Source: Hydractinia symbiolongicarpus
Lineage: Eukaryota; Cnidaria; Hydrozoa; Anthoathecata; Hydractiniidae
Direction: 5' to 3'
DNA: 64,000 nucleotides
Assembly (NCBI RefSeq): GCF_029227915.1
Contig: NC_079888.1
Coordinates: forward strand, 8,725,001 to 8,789,000
Under the pieces are notes generated by a model. It was not told the DNA's origin. It worked only from the letters and a program-made list of their open reading frames with translations, and made no database searches. The position numbers and the translations under genes were made by a program. Each line of letters begins with the position of its first letter. The stretch's first letter is position 1. Shown here one piece after another: positions 1-11,841 of the stretch.

Positions 1-195
1 CTGACTAAATTTTAGCCCGCCGAAATTTTTCCGCTGACTTTTTTCCCCGATAAAGGTAGCATAAATCATTAAACAAATTTGTCACCATACTTCTTTTTGT
101 AATTCGACTAATTATGACACTGTGAGTCCCTGGAGGCGAAGTTGAGTGATAAACTAAATTATTAACGACGAAGAAAACAACCTCATCCCCAGGAC

Positions 196-231
196 TTTTT
201 GACGCCTGTGTGGCATCGCAGGCGTCAAAAA
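196..231. repeat. Perfect 13-bp hairpin
   Basis: The arms at 196-208 and 219-231 (TTTTTGACGCCTG and its complement) are perfect and flank a 10-nt loop. The hairpin follows a CCTCATCCCCAGG motif at 181-193 that recurs in the window as a MITE-like end. It sits where copy 1 has lost the exon-1 segment, so it may mark a transposon remnant or the deletion scar. Confidence 0.6.
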
Positions 232-1098
232 ACAACTCTAAAGGATATTCTAATGGTTCACACACACATACAATATATTCATTATTTCTCAAAAATTATG
301 TTTTTTAAAAAACAAATTATTTATTGAACATAAAAGCGAATTCATGCCGTTGAAGTAAACTGAAGTAATTCAGGAAAGGTGTATCATTTTCAAGAGAGTC
401 CCCGTTTTTTGATTTATTTCACGTTTGAGCTCAAGCTTATGTCTAACTAAAATTCCAAGATCTGGTCTAGAATTTTCTCAGCTATGCTGTATATTTTCCA
501 TATTCGCGTGTTTTATGCAGGACACGAATACAAGAACCTTTTTCCTATTTATTTATCTTTGTAGCAGGTTCCAAGAAAGCATAATCATGGCTATATGGAG
601 ATGCGGAGCAGTTAGTGATTTTTCATTACAAAACTAATGACACAATGACTGCTAGAATACATGAAATCACAGAAATATCCATCAATGACATGTCCACTAA
701 GCAAAAATTAAATAAAAATAAAAAATATACTTCAAATAAAAAAATGAAATTTACGGTCTGCTAATATACACATTACTAATCAAACCGGATATTGGTTATG
801 GAGTTTGTAATTACTATGGTTCGTTTCACAGGCATGTTTAACATTTGCCTGTGCTACAGCTACGCATTAACCCATTTCATGCTAGGGAAATTAGATAGTC
901 AATGCCAGTGTATACGTAATGTAGTATGTTTAGAACACAGGACCCATATTGGTTACACTGAAGTGGCTATATCCGGAATAATCGCAGAGGGAAACAGCTG
1001 AAAACTCGTTTTTGATTGGTGGAAAGTCGCCATTTCGATTTATAATAGATTAAGAAAGACTTTAATTTCAGAACGCGTTTTCGGAAAGTTATCTTTAC

Positions 1099-1163
1099 GT
1101 TCTTTTCCCCAGAGATCTTTGGATAAACAGGTTTATTCAAGGGACTCTGGGGACGAGAATGAC
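1099..1163. mobile_element. Short MITE-like repeat, CCTCGTCCCCAGG family
   Basis: Inverted ends GTTCTTTTCCCCAGAG and CTCTGGGGACGAGAAT enclose about 65 bp. Related ends occur at 1483-1575, 5732-5805, 6654-6709, 10290-10390 and 56885-56950. No coding capacity. Confidence 0.45.
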
Positions 1164-1482
1164 AGTTTAAAGATAGCTGGACGTCATATATGAGTTAAAT
1201 ACATAGTTAAAGGTCTCGCAGGATGGTAATGGGATGTCAAAAAAAAAATTTTTACTGCCATTTTCTAAAATACGAAAAATATAATTTTTTACCCCATATG
1301 GAGAATTCATTTTCAGCATATTTTGTCTAGAAGCACCTGTTTCAATATAAGTAAAAGAATTTCAAAATGGAGCGTTGTTATAATCTATATTCCTTACGAT
1401 AACATGGTTTTTGGGTGGGGTGAAAATCTTAGAAAAAAATTTATCAAACAAATAATATCACGTGTGTTATTTTAAATTATTT

Positions 1483-1575
1483 CGCCCTCGCCTTGTTCTC
1501 AGTGCTTTATATCTCTTATCGTAGCAACGAAACTTGATTTTTCGTTAAAAGTAAAAATTACTGGGAATGAGGTTG
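1483..1575. mobile_element. Short MITE-like repeat, CCTCGTCCCCAGG family
   Basis: The ends CGCCCTCGCCTTGTTCTCAG and CTGGGAATGAGGTTG are imperfect inverted repeats of the family. The duplicated block carries the same element at 10290-10390, so the insertion predates the duplication. Confidence 0.45.
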
Positions 1576-1683
1576 AACTTTGTTCAAATTTTTTATTTAT
1601 TGGTTTTAAAGATAATTTGCGAGTAGAATATAGCCAGTGTTAGTTAATACGTCATTGTAATACTTCTGTTTTACCATTTTTAG

Positions 1684-2748
1684 CATCAACACCGTGGAAA
1701 GCATCACAAGAGCTCACAACAACAAAAACAACTATTGGAACAACAACTACGAAATTAACAACGACGACAACGACTCATAAAACCACGACGACCGCTGAAC
1801 CCACAACGAAAACTCCTGTAACTACGACAAAATCTCCTGAAACCACGACAACGGCTGTCGAAACAACAACAACGACTACTAAAGCAACAACGACAACGAC
1901 TCCTGAAACAGCAACAACGAATCCTGAAGCAAAAACGACGACAACAGCTACCACAACGACAACTGTCCCCCCAGGTATTTATATAAAAGATTTACGATTA
2001 TTTAGTTAGAAATAAATCAGCATTTGATTCAGCTTAAAAATATATGATGTACTTGTGAATCGTAAGAATTTTATTCAGTAAACCTCGACCCCAAGGCTTT
2101 TTGACTTCAGGGCTTTTTAATCTAGTGACACTTAAAAGTGTTGCATTCAACATACTCATCCCCAGGATGAGTATGTTGAATCGTTGAATGCAACACTAGG
2201 TTTCTTACATTGGAACAGAATGCCCCAACATAAAAACTTAACAAACCGTAGGTACGATGTTAGCTATAAGAACACGTCCAGTCGCGTGCAAGCATGTTGA
2301 TCGTCCCTTATAGGTTAACGCCCTTGCAATAATAATTTGTTTATTTGTTTTAGACCTGGCCACGTTATCGTTGTCGAAGCCCACCACAATTTCAACAACC
2401 GCCAACAACATTTACGCATACCAAGCCGTCGACAATAACTTAGATACCTTTGTGACGTCAGATTATGAAGACAATCCGTGGCTGTTAATTGATTTGGAAG
2501 CGACAGCTGAGATATTCATGGTCAACATAACATTTCAATACTACTACAATCATGGAATTATTACCGGGGGTAACGACACAGTTCATTTGAGTAGTAGATG
2601 CGCAAATGTGGACGACATAGAAAGAGTTGTGACAACTCGCTTTCTTTGTCAGCCTATGCCTGTAAATGGACGGTATGTCCGGTTAGACTCTACTGTTCCG
2701 GCCGTAATAGGTATCATAGAGATGCACGTAATTGGCCGATATACATAA
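1684..2748 (+). pseudogene. Lectin-like secreted protein, copy 1, lacking the signal-peptide exon
   Basis: Two exons are visible. Exon 1684-1974 follows a tttttag acceptor, ends at a GT donor and encodes about 97 codons of Thr-rich linker of the TTTTPE type. Exon 2354-2748 follows tttgttttag and encodes a complete F5/8C or fucolectin-like domain with AVDNN, PWLLIDL, a late FLC and GRYVRL, then TAA. Phases join as in copy 2 (2-base start, 1-base end, GAC codon across the junction). Copy 2 has a signal-peptide exon at 6777-7059, but the matching place here (about 240-330) is deleted. The copy is therefore probably unable to make the secreted protein, unless a first exon lies upstream of the window. 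The lectin exon has no stop or frameshift, so loss is recent or the exon is still used. The domain family is recognised by pattern; ligand unknown. Confidence 0.7.
2137..2197. repeat. Long hairpin in the intron of copy 1
   Basis: Arm 2137-2161 (25 nt) is repeated as its complement at 2165-2197 with an 8-nt insertion, around a 3-nt loop. Copy 2 has only the first arm (near 11254-11280), so the inverted duplication arose in copy 1 after the duplication. Confidence 0.65.
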
Positions 2749-3280
2749 ATTAAATCATCGCAAAAAGAAAAACACTCAGCACAAAAACAAGCGTTTAGTT
2801 GCTTTGTTGTTAAAGATTATCGCGGGGAAAGAAATTGTGGTGTCGAAACTGTCAAAAAAAAAATCCGCCAATGTTTAAATTTTTCAACCTTATAATGAAA
2901 CATTATAGTGAGTCTTTTTCTTATTTTTTTAATTTTTCTAGAACACATCTGAGTAAGCGCTCTCTTAGGGCTATAAGTAATTTAAACTGATTGTAAAAAT
3001 AACAGAAATAGTTGTCACATTCTATTATTACATAAATAATATTTACACTAAAAATCACAAATGTTAAATAAAATGAATAAAGTAACAAATATACAATTCA
3101 TTATATAACTGTATAGAAATAAATATACTAAACGTCGTGTGTTTTTTACAAGAAATCACGGTGTGATTAGTATTCGTCGCGACGACCAATTTGCCGATAA
3201 AATGCATCTTCTCTGTGCAGAAATGTAGAAACAGCCCCGCCCTTTTAATGACAGAACATTTCCACGTTAAATTTCAGAAC

Positions 3281-3575
3281 AAATGAAAAGACGAAGTAGT
3301 GTCAAGACAGCTTAATAAAGAAACGAATTAGTGTCATAACAGGCTAATGAAGAGACGAAGTAGTGTCAAGACAGCTTAATGAAGAAACGAATTAGTGTCA
3401 TAACAGCCTAATGAAGAGACGAAGTAGTGTCAAGACAGCTTAATGAAGAAACGAATTAGTGTCATAACAGCCTAATGAAGAGACGAAGTAGTGTCAAGAC
3501 AGCTTAATGAAGAAAGGAATTAGTGTCATAACAGGCTAATGAAAAGACGAAATAGTGTCAAAAACAGCTTAATGA
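3281..3575. repeat. 32-bp minisatellite with 64-bp higher-order unit
   Basis: About nine units of 32 bp. Two variants alternate, AGACGAAGTAGTGTCAAGAC and AAACGAATTAGTGTCATAAC, each followed by AGCYTAATGAAG. About three units of the same family occur at 12733-12820, in the last intron of TDG. Confidence 0.85.
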
Positions 3576-3579
3576 GTTA

Positions 3580-5731
3580 GGTGTCTATTTAAAATGTCAG
3601 CAATTTACTTTACATATTATTATATAGTTATAAGATAAACGTTAGAAATATCTCTTCTCTATTGAATATTTTAACTAGTGACTTTATTGAGTTTAGAATC
3701 GTGTTGAAGGAAAACTGGTTAATTACCCGTGGCAAACCTCTACTAAATAAAACTGTTAATCCATGCATTTACTATTGTTCGGCATTACAAATGTATCTTA
3801 ATTTATTACCATGTGTATAAATTTTCTAAAAAAATTGATATCTCGAAAGATTTTGTAGGTTTTTGTATACAATGATGTGATCATGTTAGGTTGTTACGTC
3901 TAAAAGCTTGTCAAAATTTATTACGAGTTTGTTATGAAAAAATCTTGTTTCTTTTTTTTATGCAGTTACCTTATAGCAAGAACTTTATTAATTTTTTGTT
4001 TTAAATTGTTAAACTGAGCCTTGATTTCCATTAATTTCAATTATATGGGTAAGGTTTGTTGTAATCCAACTGGGATTCATGTTCCACAGCACAAATTTAA
4101 CGATTGTTTAGGTAAAAAACTGTAATATAAGTGTAGGACATTTTACTGAAATGTTTCTGAATTTATAAAAATGGACCCTAGCAGGCAGTTCTCAAAAGAT
4201 GCTAAACATGTAAACAGCCAACGGTTGTAGGATGTAGAACAATAGCACTAAGAGAGTAAAAATTTTGTATATGGAATGAAGTACGACAATAATTTTTAAA
4301 ATATTACCTTGCATGAAGTTTAGAAACCACTTTATATCGTTATAAACTATGAAAATGGGTCTGTATTAACTTAAAAATTGCTCTATTTTGCTGTAAAATG
4401 TGGATCACATGGGCATATGAAGAATAAAGTCATTATACTTTGTTTTAAAAAAACTACCCTGTAAACGTTAAACTTTGTTGTACTGTATTCTAAAATTAAC
4501 AAAAAAGATAAAATATAAGAGCTTGAAAATATCACTGAATTTTGAATAAAATATAATTGTTTGGAATAGTTATGTCAATTTTGTTTCATTCATCTCTCAA
4601 ATTAATGGTTTTCTTATATATAATAAAATAGAATACCGTCTAAGATATGTTGGAATTTAGGAAAACAATTCAATTTGTGCCAATTTGCTTATATTATGAG
4701 CTAAAATCTGAAGATGATCCTAACATTATGGCAAATGTTAATAGGTTGATGTTCGTAACCCCGAATTCCTATTGAAAACTGGAAAAAAGTCATAAATGAA
4801 GTTGTCAAAGCAAAGTACAAAGAAATGTTGTCATCAATTTTTCCTTACTGTATTAAGAATCAATTTAACCATCCTCCTGAAGTGTCGGCCAGTTGAGGAT
4901 TTCTAGAATCAGGAAGATCCCATATACATCAAGCCGGGATTTGATCACCTTCGGAGTAAAACAGAACAGTCACCTAAATTTTGTTGAATTGTTTGACTAG
5001 TCTTTGTTTGCTTCTTCCAAGAAATCGAACATTCTTATTGGCTAAAAGCCTTTTTGACTTGAAGAATCTAACGAGGGTACTAACTCGCTTAAAACGCCTG
5101 GACATACAAGGTTTACTCAGGGAACATTTTGAACAAATAAATAGGCATTGTTAACTACAATTAAAAAGTGTGTTTTTTAATTTTTAAAATGGATGCCCCT
5201 TTTTCGCCGGGCGAAATCTTGAGTTTTTTTAACAAATGCTGAACTTGTCAGTAAATCCGTGTAACTTTGCGGCATTTTCTGGTGAGTCGGCGCGCTTGTA
5301 TCTAGAATCTGTAGTTATGCCAAAAGTTAAGACTTCTTACCAAGCAAAGTTCTGCCCCAGCCACCAACAATACTTATAAAAAATGCTGCCTGTATGTGCC
5401 AATATACACCTAACACGTCTGGAAATGGTAATTTGTCTGCTTGTATGTTTGTTGACAAATGCTTTTTGTAAGACTGACTAAAATATAACTTTAATATTTC
5501 AATAAAAATATGTCCTATATGTTTTTCAATATTCTGAGAAAAATGAGACATCTAATTCTTATGGCTAATTCTTGCAAGTTAGCTAGCTAACTAATCAGCC
5601 TCCAGAAAAATTGTAAGCTCAATGTCAGTACGTGTGTTCGTTAATTTATTGCTTTACAAGGGTTTCGATGGTCCAGACAGTCTGATTAGAGGGATCGAGG
5701 GTTAAGTTACCCAAACATAATTATTACATCA
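3580..5731. other. Intergenic, no gene seen
   Basis: AT-rich sequence without a convincing exon, splice pair or conserved peptide on either strand. Confidence 0.5.
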
Positions 5732-5805
5732 GCCTCGTCCCTAGGGCATTTAAGGTCTGGTCGCATATCAAGGAAAGCAATAAATAAGCTCAGGGAACGA
5801 GGTTG
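5732..5805. mobile_element. Short MITE-like repeat, CCTCGTCCCCAGG family
   Basis: The ends CCTCGTCCCTAGGGCATTT and AGCTCAGGGAACGAGGTT are inverted repeats of each other. About 74 bp, non-coding. The rest of 5806-6540 shows nothing else. Confidence 0.5.
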
Positions 5806-6653
5806 AATTGGAAATTTGTTAGAAGAACCTAGAGACAGACATTGACATTTGTTACCACTTCGGCTTTTCCGCCTGAGGAGAAGAAAGATTGTTATAACCT
5901 GTTGGTTACTAAAGATTTGTAGAATATGATTGTGTTTACAACAACTAGTTATGGTAAAAGAGAGCATCCTCACAAGCTCAATCGTAAATCAGAAAAGGAG
6001 ACATTCCCACTGCACAAAGCTCGTATAAGAAGGCTGGAGAAGGGGCGTTAGTCTCCTTCAAGGATTTTTTACCTGATGTTAAAGCCGCTGGAGCTTATTT
6101 GACGGTTAACTTTATTAATGTTAAGAGGGTAAGAACCTCTGTGGACGACGTTGCGTTACTGTTCATGTGAATGACTTGTGTACTATCGGTAGCGTAAATC
6201 TTTGATTGAGCAACTTAAATCTCTTTTGTACGGTACATAAGTATGGCATATATTTTAAACCGATTCTTATTATAAAAAACACTATGCCATTGGCCTCCCT
6301 CAAAGAAAAAAAGGAGAAGCTCTCTTATTTCCACAGCTTCGTTTTTGTGTGCTAACCGCTAAAGAAAAAAAGATATTATGGTTTTTCCTTGTGGTTTATT
6401 TCGCAATAAATGTTGTTAAAATTGGTAAAAAACATTGCAACAGTGAAAGATTCTGGCTAACTTCTAAAAGCTAACTTATGCATGAGAATTAAATGTTGAG
6501 TAACTTACATAGCATGTCGTTAGGTGGGGTAAACCAAATACTATGAATCAATAAAAAATTCGTTTCCATATCTCTCTTTGTAACTCGACCAATTGCGACA
6601 CCGTGAGACCCTGGAAGCGAATGATAAACTAATTGTTAACAACGAATAAAATC

Positions 6654-6709
6654 AACCTCATTCCTAGGACTTTTCGAGACGCACAGAAGAGCCCTGAGGA
6701 CGATGTTGA
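6654..6709. mobile_element. Short MITE-like repeat, CCTCGTCCCCAGG family
   Basis: The ends AACCTCATTCCTAGGACTTTT and AGCCCTGAGGACGATGTT are inverted relatives of the family. It lies just upstream of exon 1 of the lectin-like gene, within the possible promoter. Confidence 0.4.
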
Positions 6710-6776
6710 CAGAAAAACATTATAAAAACACTGTAAATTCTAAATAAAAAATTATCCTCAAGTATTGTCACAAAAT

Positions 6777-9700
6777 ATGCGGAAGAAAATGTATCTTTTT
6801 GTGATAGCATCTCTTGTTTTACAGATAAAATTCGGGGTATTTTGTAGTAAATATATTAAAGTGGAGACCCCGGGAGGTGTTGCTAACACACGTTATACGA
6901 ACGTATTGTTGGTCGAGTGCGTGTTATACTGCGATAAACGCGACAGTGTGGCATCATTTGAAAGAAACACTGACGCAGCACGCGGTAGTTGCGCGTGCTT
7001 TCAACGACAAGACAATCACAATTGGATAAAAGACGCGTCAAGTATTATGGCTTGGAAGAGTAAGTTTACTTCTAAAAGTTTGCGTTTTTTATTTAAGGAC
7101 AGTGTAAGGTCCTTTTTAGCAAAACTTTGGAAAAAAAAACCAGTTTGCTTGAAAGAAAATAGTGGAAGGTCCCTATTGAATCAATTTTAAAAGAATTGAA
7201 GATGCATCTAACATTATCGAAACAAAAGTTTTTGTACATCATTTTTGTATATATTTTTTTCCTTTTGTATATAATTGACAGTAGTTTCTACAAAAAAATG
7301 TACAATTTTACGTAAAATATATTGTAGAAGTGGAAAATTTCATGCCGTTATCGAAAATTGCATTCGGGAAAGGTGTATTATTTTTAAAAAAGTCCCCGTT
7401 TGTGGTTCATTTCTCGTATAAACTTAAAATTATGTCTCGCAACTAGTATTTCAAGATCTAATCCCAATTTGTTTAGCCATGGTCTGTTATATTTTTTGAT
7501 ATTGGCGTGGTTTATGCAGAACACGTGTACAAAAACCTGTGTCCCATTTTATCAACGGTTTATTATTGTAGCAGCAACATGTGCCTGTCCAACCCATGCC
7601 GTGTGCGGGAAATTAGGTAGACAATGTGTATACCTAATGTGGTATGTTTAGAACACAGGAGCCACACTGGTAACACCTAATAATGTGTGGATATTCGTGT
7701 CTGATTGGTGGAAAGTCGTCATTTCGGTTTATAAATGAATTTTAATAGGTTTGGAAAGTATCTAACTCCAGAACGTGGAGGGTTAACATTTTGACGTTCT
7801 CGTCCTACGGCCAGAAGGACAGTTTCAAGGAGGCTAGGCTTCATATATGAGCGTACTAGGTAGTTAAAGGACTCGCAGGAGGGTATTGAGATGTCAAAAG
7901 AAAACTTGACTAATTTACTGCCTTTTTCTAGAATATGAAAAAAAAAAGAATTTCTGATGTTTACCGCCTGTATTACTTATTAAAAATTTAATTTCTCTTC
8001 TATGTTCAACTTTTCTGTTTTTTTTAAAATTAGGTGGGGATTTGGTTTTTGAATTAGGTTTTAAATAAAAATGCATTTATTGTTGTCGCCATTACAACCA
8101 CTTAAAATACAAGACAACCCACAAAATACAAAATTTATAAACTTTTAACCTATATGGAGAATTCTCCTCTATTAGCCAAATTCATACGGCGCGGTCAAGT
8201 TCGTCTGAATTCACTTGTAGGGAAAAAAATGATAATGGCGGCGATTGTTTTTATGTACTTGGCTAGATAAATAATAATAAATCGAAGAAAAACGTTGTAT
8301 ATTGCAAAAGTATATAGTTTATTTATGATATCGATATCATGGACAATACAAAGGATGTTAGCAATTATAGCCGTGAAGAATGTTCAGAATGGCTAAAAAA
8401 TATAGGTCAGTGTGCCACAGGAAATGTTCAAGAACTGCAGATAAAAATTAGAAAGTTTATGCGATATCCTCGTTTAGTAAAACGTCTAGAAGACAAAGCA
8501 AATAAAAATTACAAGTTTAGTTGTAGCTTAGATCCCACAGATCCTCCAACTACAACTAAATGGTGTAAAAAGAATGAGGATCTACCACTTATCAATGAAG
8601 ATATATTTAAGAACTACTGCAAAATGAAAACATATGGTAGTTTAGGCCAGCAAGAAAAAGCTATTAGAATGTTATAGAGTAGAAAGATAGTAACTGTTAA
8701 AACTTTAGTTGATAATTTGTGTACATATGTAAAAGCAATGGTCAAAAAGTCATATGGTACTGAAGCAAGGCCAGCAAGGCGTGTTTTTGAAAATGGGTAC
8801 CCTCAAAAAGCTCATTGCAGTTGTCCAGTTGGTGCAAGTGGATTATGCTGTCACGTTCTTGCAGTTTTGTTATTTTTAAAACATTTCAACGACACTGGCA
8901 ATCAAATTTTGGAACTGACTGTGACACAACAGTTACAAAAATGGCATCGGTGGTCTAAAAAAGGCTCTATTCCAATGGTTCCATTAAAGACTATAAAAGT
9001 TAAGTCAGCAAATGTAAAAAAGAAAAATGGAAAAGTTGTTCTTAATGCTGCAGACCCAAGTGAATCTTATTTTAAAAGAGATGTCACTTCAATTATGAAA
9101 ACTTCAAAGGAAAAACTCAAAAATGAAAAACCTGTGGAACAGGATGTCTACCAAGTGTTAATGAAAACTGATTTGAGAAAAACTACCTCACTTGGCCAAC
9201 AACTCCAATACAAATACACATTAAAACTAGCCAATGCTTTAGCTGATCATGACTATTGTGGTGTAGCCTTATACAACGAAAATATTATAAGACATGACAT
9301 TAACAAAGAGCAAAGAATAGTAGAATATGTCCACAAACCAGTTTCTAAAACAAACACTACCAACATAATAAACAAAATAGTTAATCAAAATAAAGTTATA
9401 ACATAATATAAAGCTGGACGTTTTGTGTTTAACTCCATTTGCTTCACTTTAGAAGCCCAACAAACCCCCCATTATGGATTTTTTCCCCACAAGCAAAACA
9501 TTAGCTCCCATTCCTCCGGCCTATGAATTTGGCTAATAGATTGAATAAAGTTGGTGAAGTAAAAAAGTGAGCGTAGTTTGTTAATAAATACTAACTATAA
9601 CGAACGATCATCCAATTGCACAAAGCAATATTTTTGATCCATGAAAACTTCTTTTCTAGGATTTTTGTGCCTAGAAACGCAATTTCGTCTCTTTTTTATA

Positions 9701-11841
9701 TATATTTCGCCAGTATAAAAGTGTGCATATGTATAAATTACAATGCTAGTTGGCATATAATAACGGCAGGAGCAAGTAGAAGACACAAGGTGTCTTATCA
9801 TCGAGCCCCTAGTGTTGCACTTCTATAATAATACTTATAAAGCATACTTTCCTATATTTACAAGAATAATGTTTTCTCTCACTCTCAGTTTTTTCTATGT
9901 GTTACAATATCTATCCTAAAAATACTTTCTTTTGTCGATAACTGTTTCAAGTAACTTTTCTTTTGGTACTTTTTTAAAAGAGATAAAAGTATCAATATGC
10001 TTCGTATTTTCATTTAAGAATGAATTCCCAATATGCTACGTATTTTCATTTAAGAATGAATTCCATATAACGGGACCTCTGTGTCGAATGGAAAAAGTAG
10101 TAGATTTAAGAATGGCTTTTGGAATAATAAAATTACTTTTTGCATACCTGGTATTGTACCTATGCTCGATATAGGAAAATTGATTTGTGAAAATTGCAGG
10201 TACTAATCCATGTTTAACTTTAAACATGAACTGGAGAACTTGGTGCATATCTCGTGTGTTAATAATATCTCGTGTGCGTTAAATTATTCCGCCCTCGCCT
10301 TGTTCTCCAGACCTTAAATAAATCACTTATCGTAACAATGAAACGCGAGTTGTTCTACTAAAGAGTAAAAAAACAACCGGAATGAGGTTGGAGATTTGAG
10401 GTTTAATTCGAATTTCTTATTTATCGGTTTTAAAAATGCTTTGCGAGTCAAATATGACCAGTGTTAGTTAATACGTCATAATACTTCTGTTTTAACATTT
10501 TTAGCATCAACACCGAAGAAAGCATCACAAGAGCTCACAACAACAAAAACAACTATTGGAACAACAACTCCGAAATTAACAACGACGACAACGACTCCTA
10601 AAACCACGACGACAGCTGAACCAACAAAAACTTCTGAAACTACGACAAAATCTCCTGAATCTACGACAATGCCTTCTCAAACCACGACAACAACTCCTGA
10701 AACTGCGACAACGACGCTTAAAACAACAACAACGACAACAACACGTGAAACCACGACAACAACACTTGAAACCACGACAACAACACCTGAAGCAACAACA
10801 ACGAATTCCCAAGCAACAACGACGACAACGACTCCTGAAACCACGACAGCAACACTTGAAACAACAACAACGACTCCTGAAGCAACAACGACGGCAACGA
10901 CGCCTAAAACAACAACAACAACAAAGACTCCTGACGCATCAACGACGCCTGAACCAACAACAACGACAACGACTCCTGAAACAACAACAACAACGACTCC
11001 TGAAACCACGACAGCAACATCTGAAACAACAACAACGACTCCTGAAGCAACAACGACAACAACAACTGCTGGAACCACCACAACGACAATTTCTCCAGGT
11101 ATTTATATAAGTTTAACGATTATTTAGTGCAAAATAAATCAGTATTTAATTCAGCTAAAAATTTTATGATATACTTAATTTTAAGAATTTTATTCAGTAA
11201 ACCTTGACCCTAAACTTGTTGAACCCAGGGTTTTCTAATTTAGCAACAGATAAAAGTGTTGCATTTAACAAACTCATTGCCAGGGTTTTTTAGGTTTCTT
11301 ATATTCAAACGGATTGTCACAATATAAAAACCTCACAAACCATGGGTATGCGTTTGGCATTTAAACACATCCAGTCGCGCGCACGCATGGTGATTGTCTC
11401 TTATAGGTTAACGCCCTCAGAACATTAATTTGTTTATTTGTTTCAGACCCGGTCACGTTATCGTTGTCGAAGTCCACCACAATTTCAACAACCGCTCACA
11501 ACATTTACGCATACCAAGCCGTTGACAATAACATAAATACCTTTGTGACGTCAGATTATGAAAACAATCCGTGGCTGTTAATTGATTTGGAAGCGACAGC
11601 TGAGATATTCATGGTCGACATAACATTCCAATACTTCTACAATCATGGAATTATTACTGTGGGTAACGACACAGTCCATTTGAGCAGTTTGTGCGCAAAT
11701 GTGGATGACATAGAAAGAGTTGTGACAACTCGCTTTCTTTGTCATCCTATGCCTATTATTGGACGGTATGTTCGGTTAGGCTCTACTATTTGGACTAAAA
11801 TAGGTATCATAGAGATGCACGTAATTGGTCGGTATGCATAA
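6777..11841 (+). CDS. Secreted protein: Cys-rich head, Thr-rich stalk, F5/8C (fucolectin-like) domain
   Basis: Three exons: 6777-7059, 10505-11098 and 11447-11841, total 1272 bp, 423 aa, all with GT-AG sites and matching phases (1,1). The start is the ATG at 6777, which opens a typical signal peptide (MRKK followed by a hydrophobic run ending VFC). Residues about 25-94 form a small Cys-containing domain (C-x3-C, later C-A-C) that may be PAN/Apple-like; this is tentative. Residues about 95-292 are nearly all Thr with Pro/Glu (TTTTPE repeats), a mucin-like stalk likely O-glycosylated. Residues about 293-423 resemble the discoidin or fucolectin superfamily: AVDNN, NPWLLIDL, T-RFLC, GRYVRLG and a final IIEMHVIG strand. 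No transmembrane segment follows, so the product should be secreted. The role (adhesion, matrix or innate recognition) is inferred from architecture only. Intron 1 is 3.4 kb because of transposon insertions. Confidence 0.8.
8168..9540 (+). mobile_element. TIR-bounded DNA element carrying a SWIM gene
   Basis: TCTATTAGCCAAATTCATA at 8168-8186 recurs inverted at 9522-9540, and similarity extends a few more bases past a 1-nt gap. The 1373-bp segment lies in the part of intron 1 that copy 1 of the duplication lacks, and it encloses the SWIM gene at 8339-9406. No long target-site duplication is visible; if the ends are trimmed to TTAGCC/GGCTAA, a TA duplication is possible. ISL2EU-type transposons are known to pair a transposase with a YqaJ nuclease gene, and SWIM/YqaJ proteins are abundant in cnidarian genomes, so this may be a deletion derivative of such an element. 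That assignment is inference. Confidence 0.65.
8339..9406 (+). pseudogene. SAP-like/SWIM zinc-finger protein, transposon-associated, one in-frame stop
   Basis: A single frame runs from the ATG at 8339 to the TAA ending at 9406, interrupted only by TAG at 8675-8677 (context AIRML-stop-SRKIV). The N-terminal part (NYSREECSEWLKNIGQ, then IKIRKFMRYPRL) looks like a SAP-type helix-loop-helix. After the stop comes a SWIM zinc finger, HCSCPVG...LCCHVLAVLLFL, with C-x-C and C-x-H ligands, then a basic region with KWHRWSKKGSIPMVPL and AADPSESYFKRDV. This order is known from metazoan transposon-like SWIM proteins, often followed by a YqaJ-type exonuclease; no nuclease domain is present here. The gene lies within TIRs inside an intron of the lectin-like gene, on the same strand. 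It is probably a dead or non-autonomous copy, though only one nonsense codon separates it from an intact frame. Confidence 0.7.
10036..10248 (-). mobile_element. LINE reverse-transcriptase C-terminal fragment
   Basis: The minus-strand frame reads HQVLQFMFKVKHGLVPAIF, then YNTRYAKSNFIIP and SIRHRGPVIWNSF. This matches the conserved tail of non-LTR retrotransposon ORF2 proteins (YNTR...GP.IWN). Only about 70 codons survive. It lies in intron 1 of the lectin-like gene, antisense to it. Confidence 0.65.
10290..10390. mobile_element. Short MITE-like repeat, CCTCGTCCCCAGG family
   Basis: Orthologous within the duplication to 1483-1575: GCCCTCGCCTTGTTCTCCAG at one end and GGAATGAGGTTG at the other. 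Confidence 0.4.

Larger units (their letters stand above)
60..3580 (+). repeat. Segmental duplication, copy 1 (lectin-like gene region)
   Basis: This block aligns by eye, in the same order and orientation, with 6545-12830: the 5' flank (60-190 with 6560-6680), intron sequence (330-1230 with 7340-7920; 1450-1680 with 10250-10500), the Thr-rich exon, the lectin-like exon, the 3' flank and a 32-bp minisatellite. Copy 1 is shorter. It lacks the roughly 600 bp that hold exon 1 in copy 2, and it lacks the insertion found in intron 1 of copy 2. Divergence is clear in introns and low in the last exon. Confidence 0.85.

Noticed and set aside
5-292. 95-codon minus-strand open frame at the window edge
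   Set aside because: It covers repeat sequence (hairpin and MITE-like end) shared in part with 6560-6690, where the frame is not kept; no domain seen.
10576-11110. Cys/Arg-rich, Val-rich and Gln-rich frames over the Thr-rich exon
   Set aside because: They are alternate-frame shadows of the ACA/ACG/ACT repeat; only the Thr frame joins splice sites in phase on both sides.
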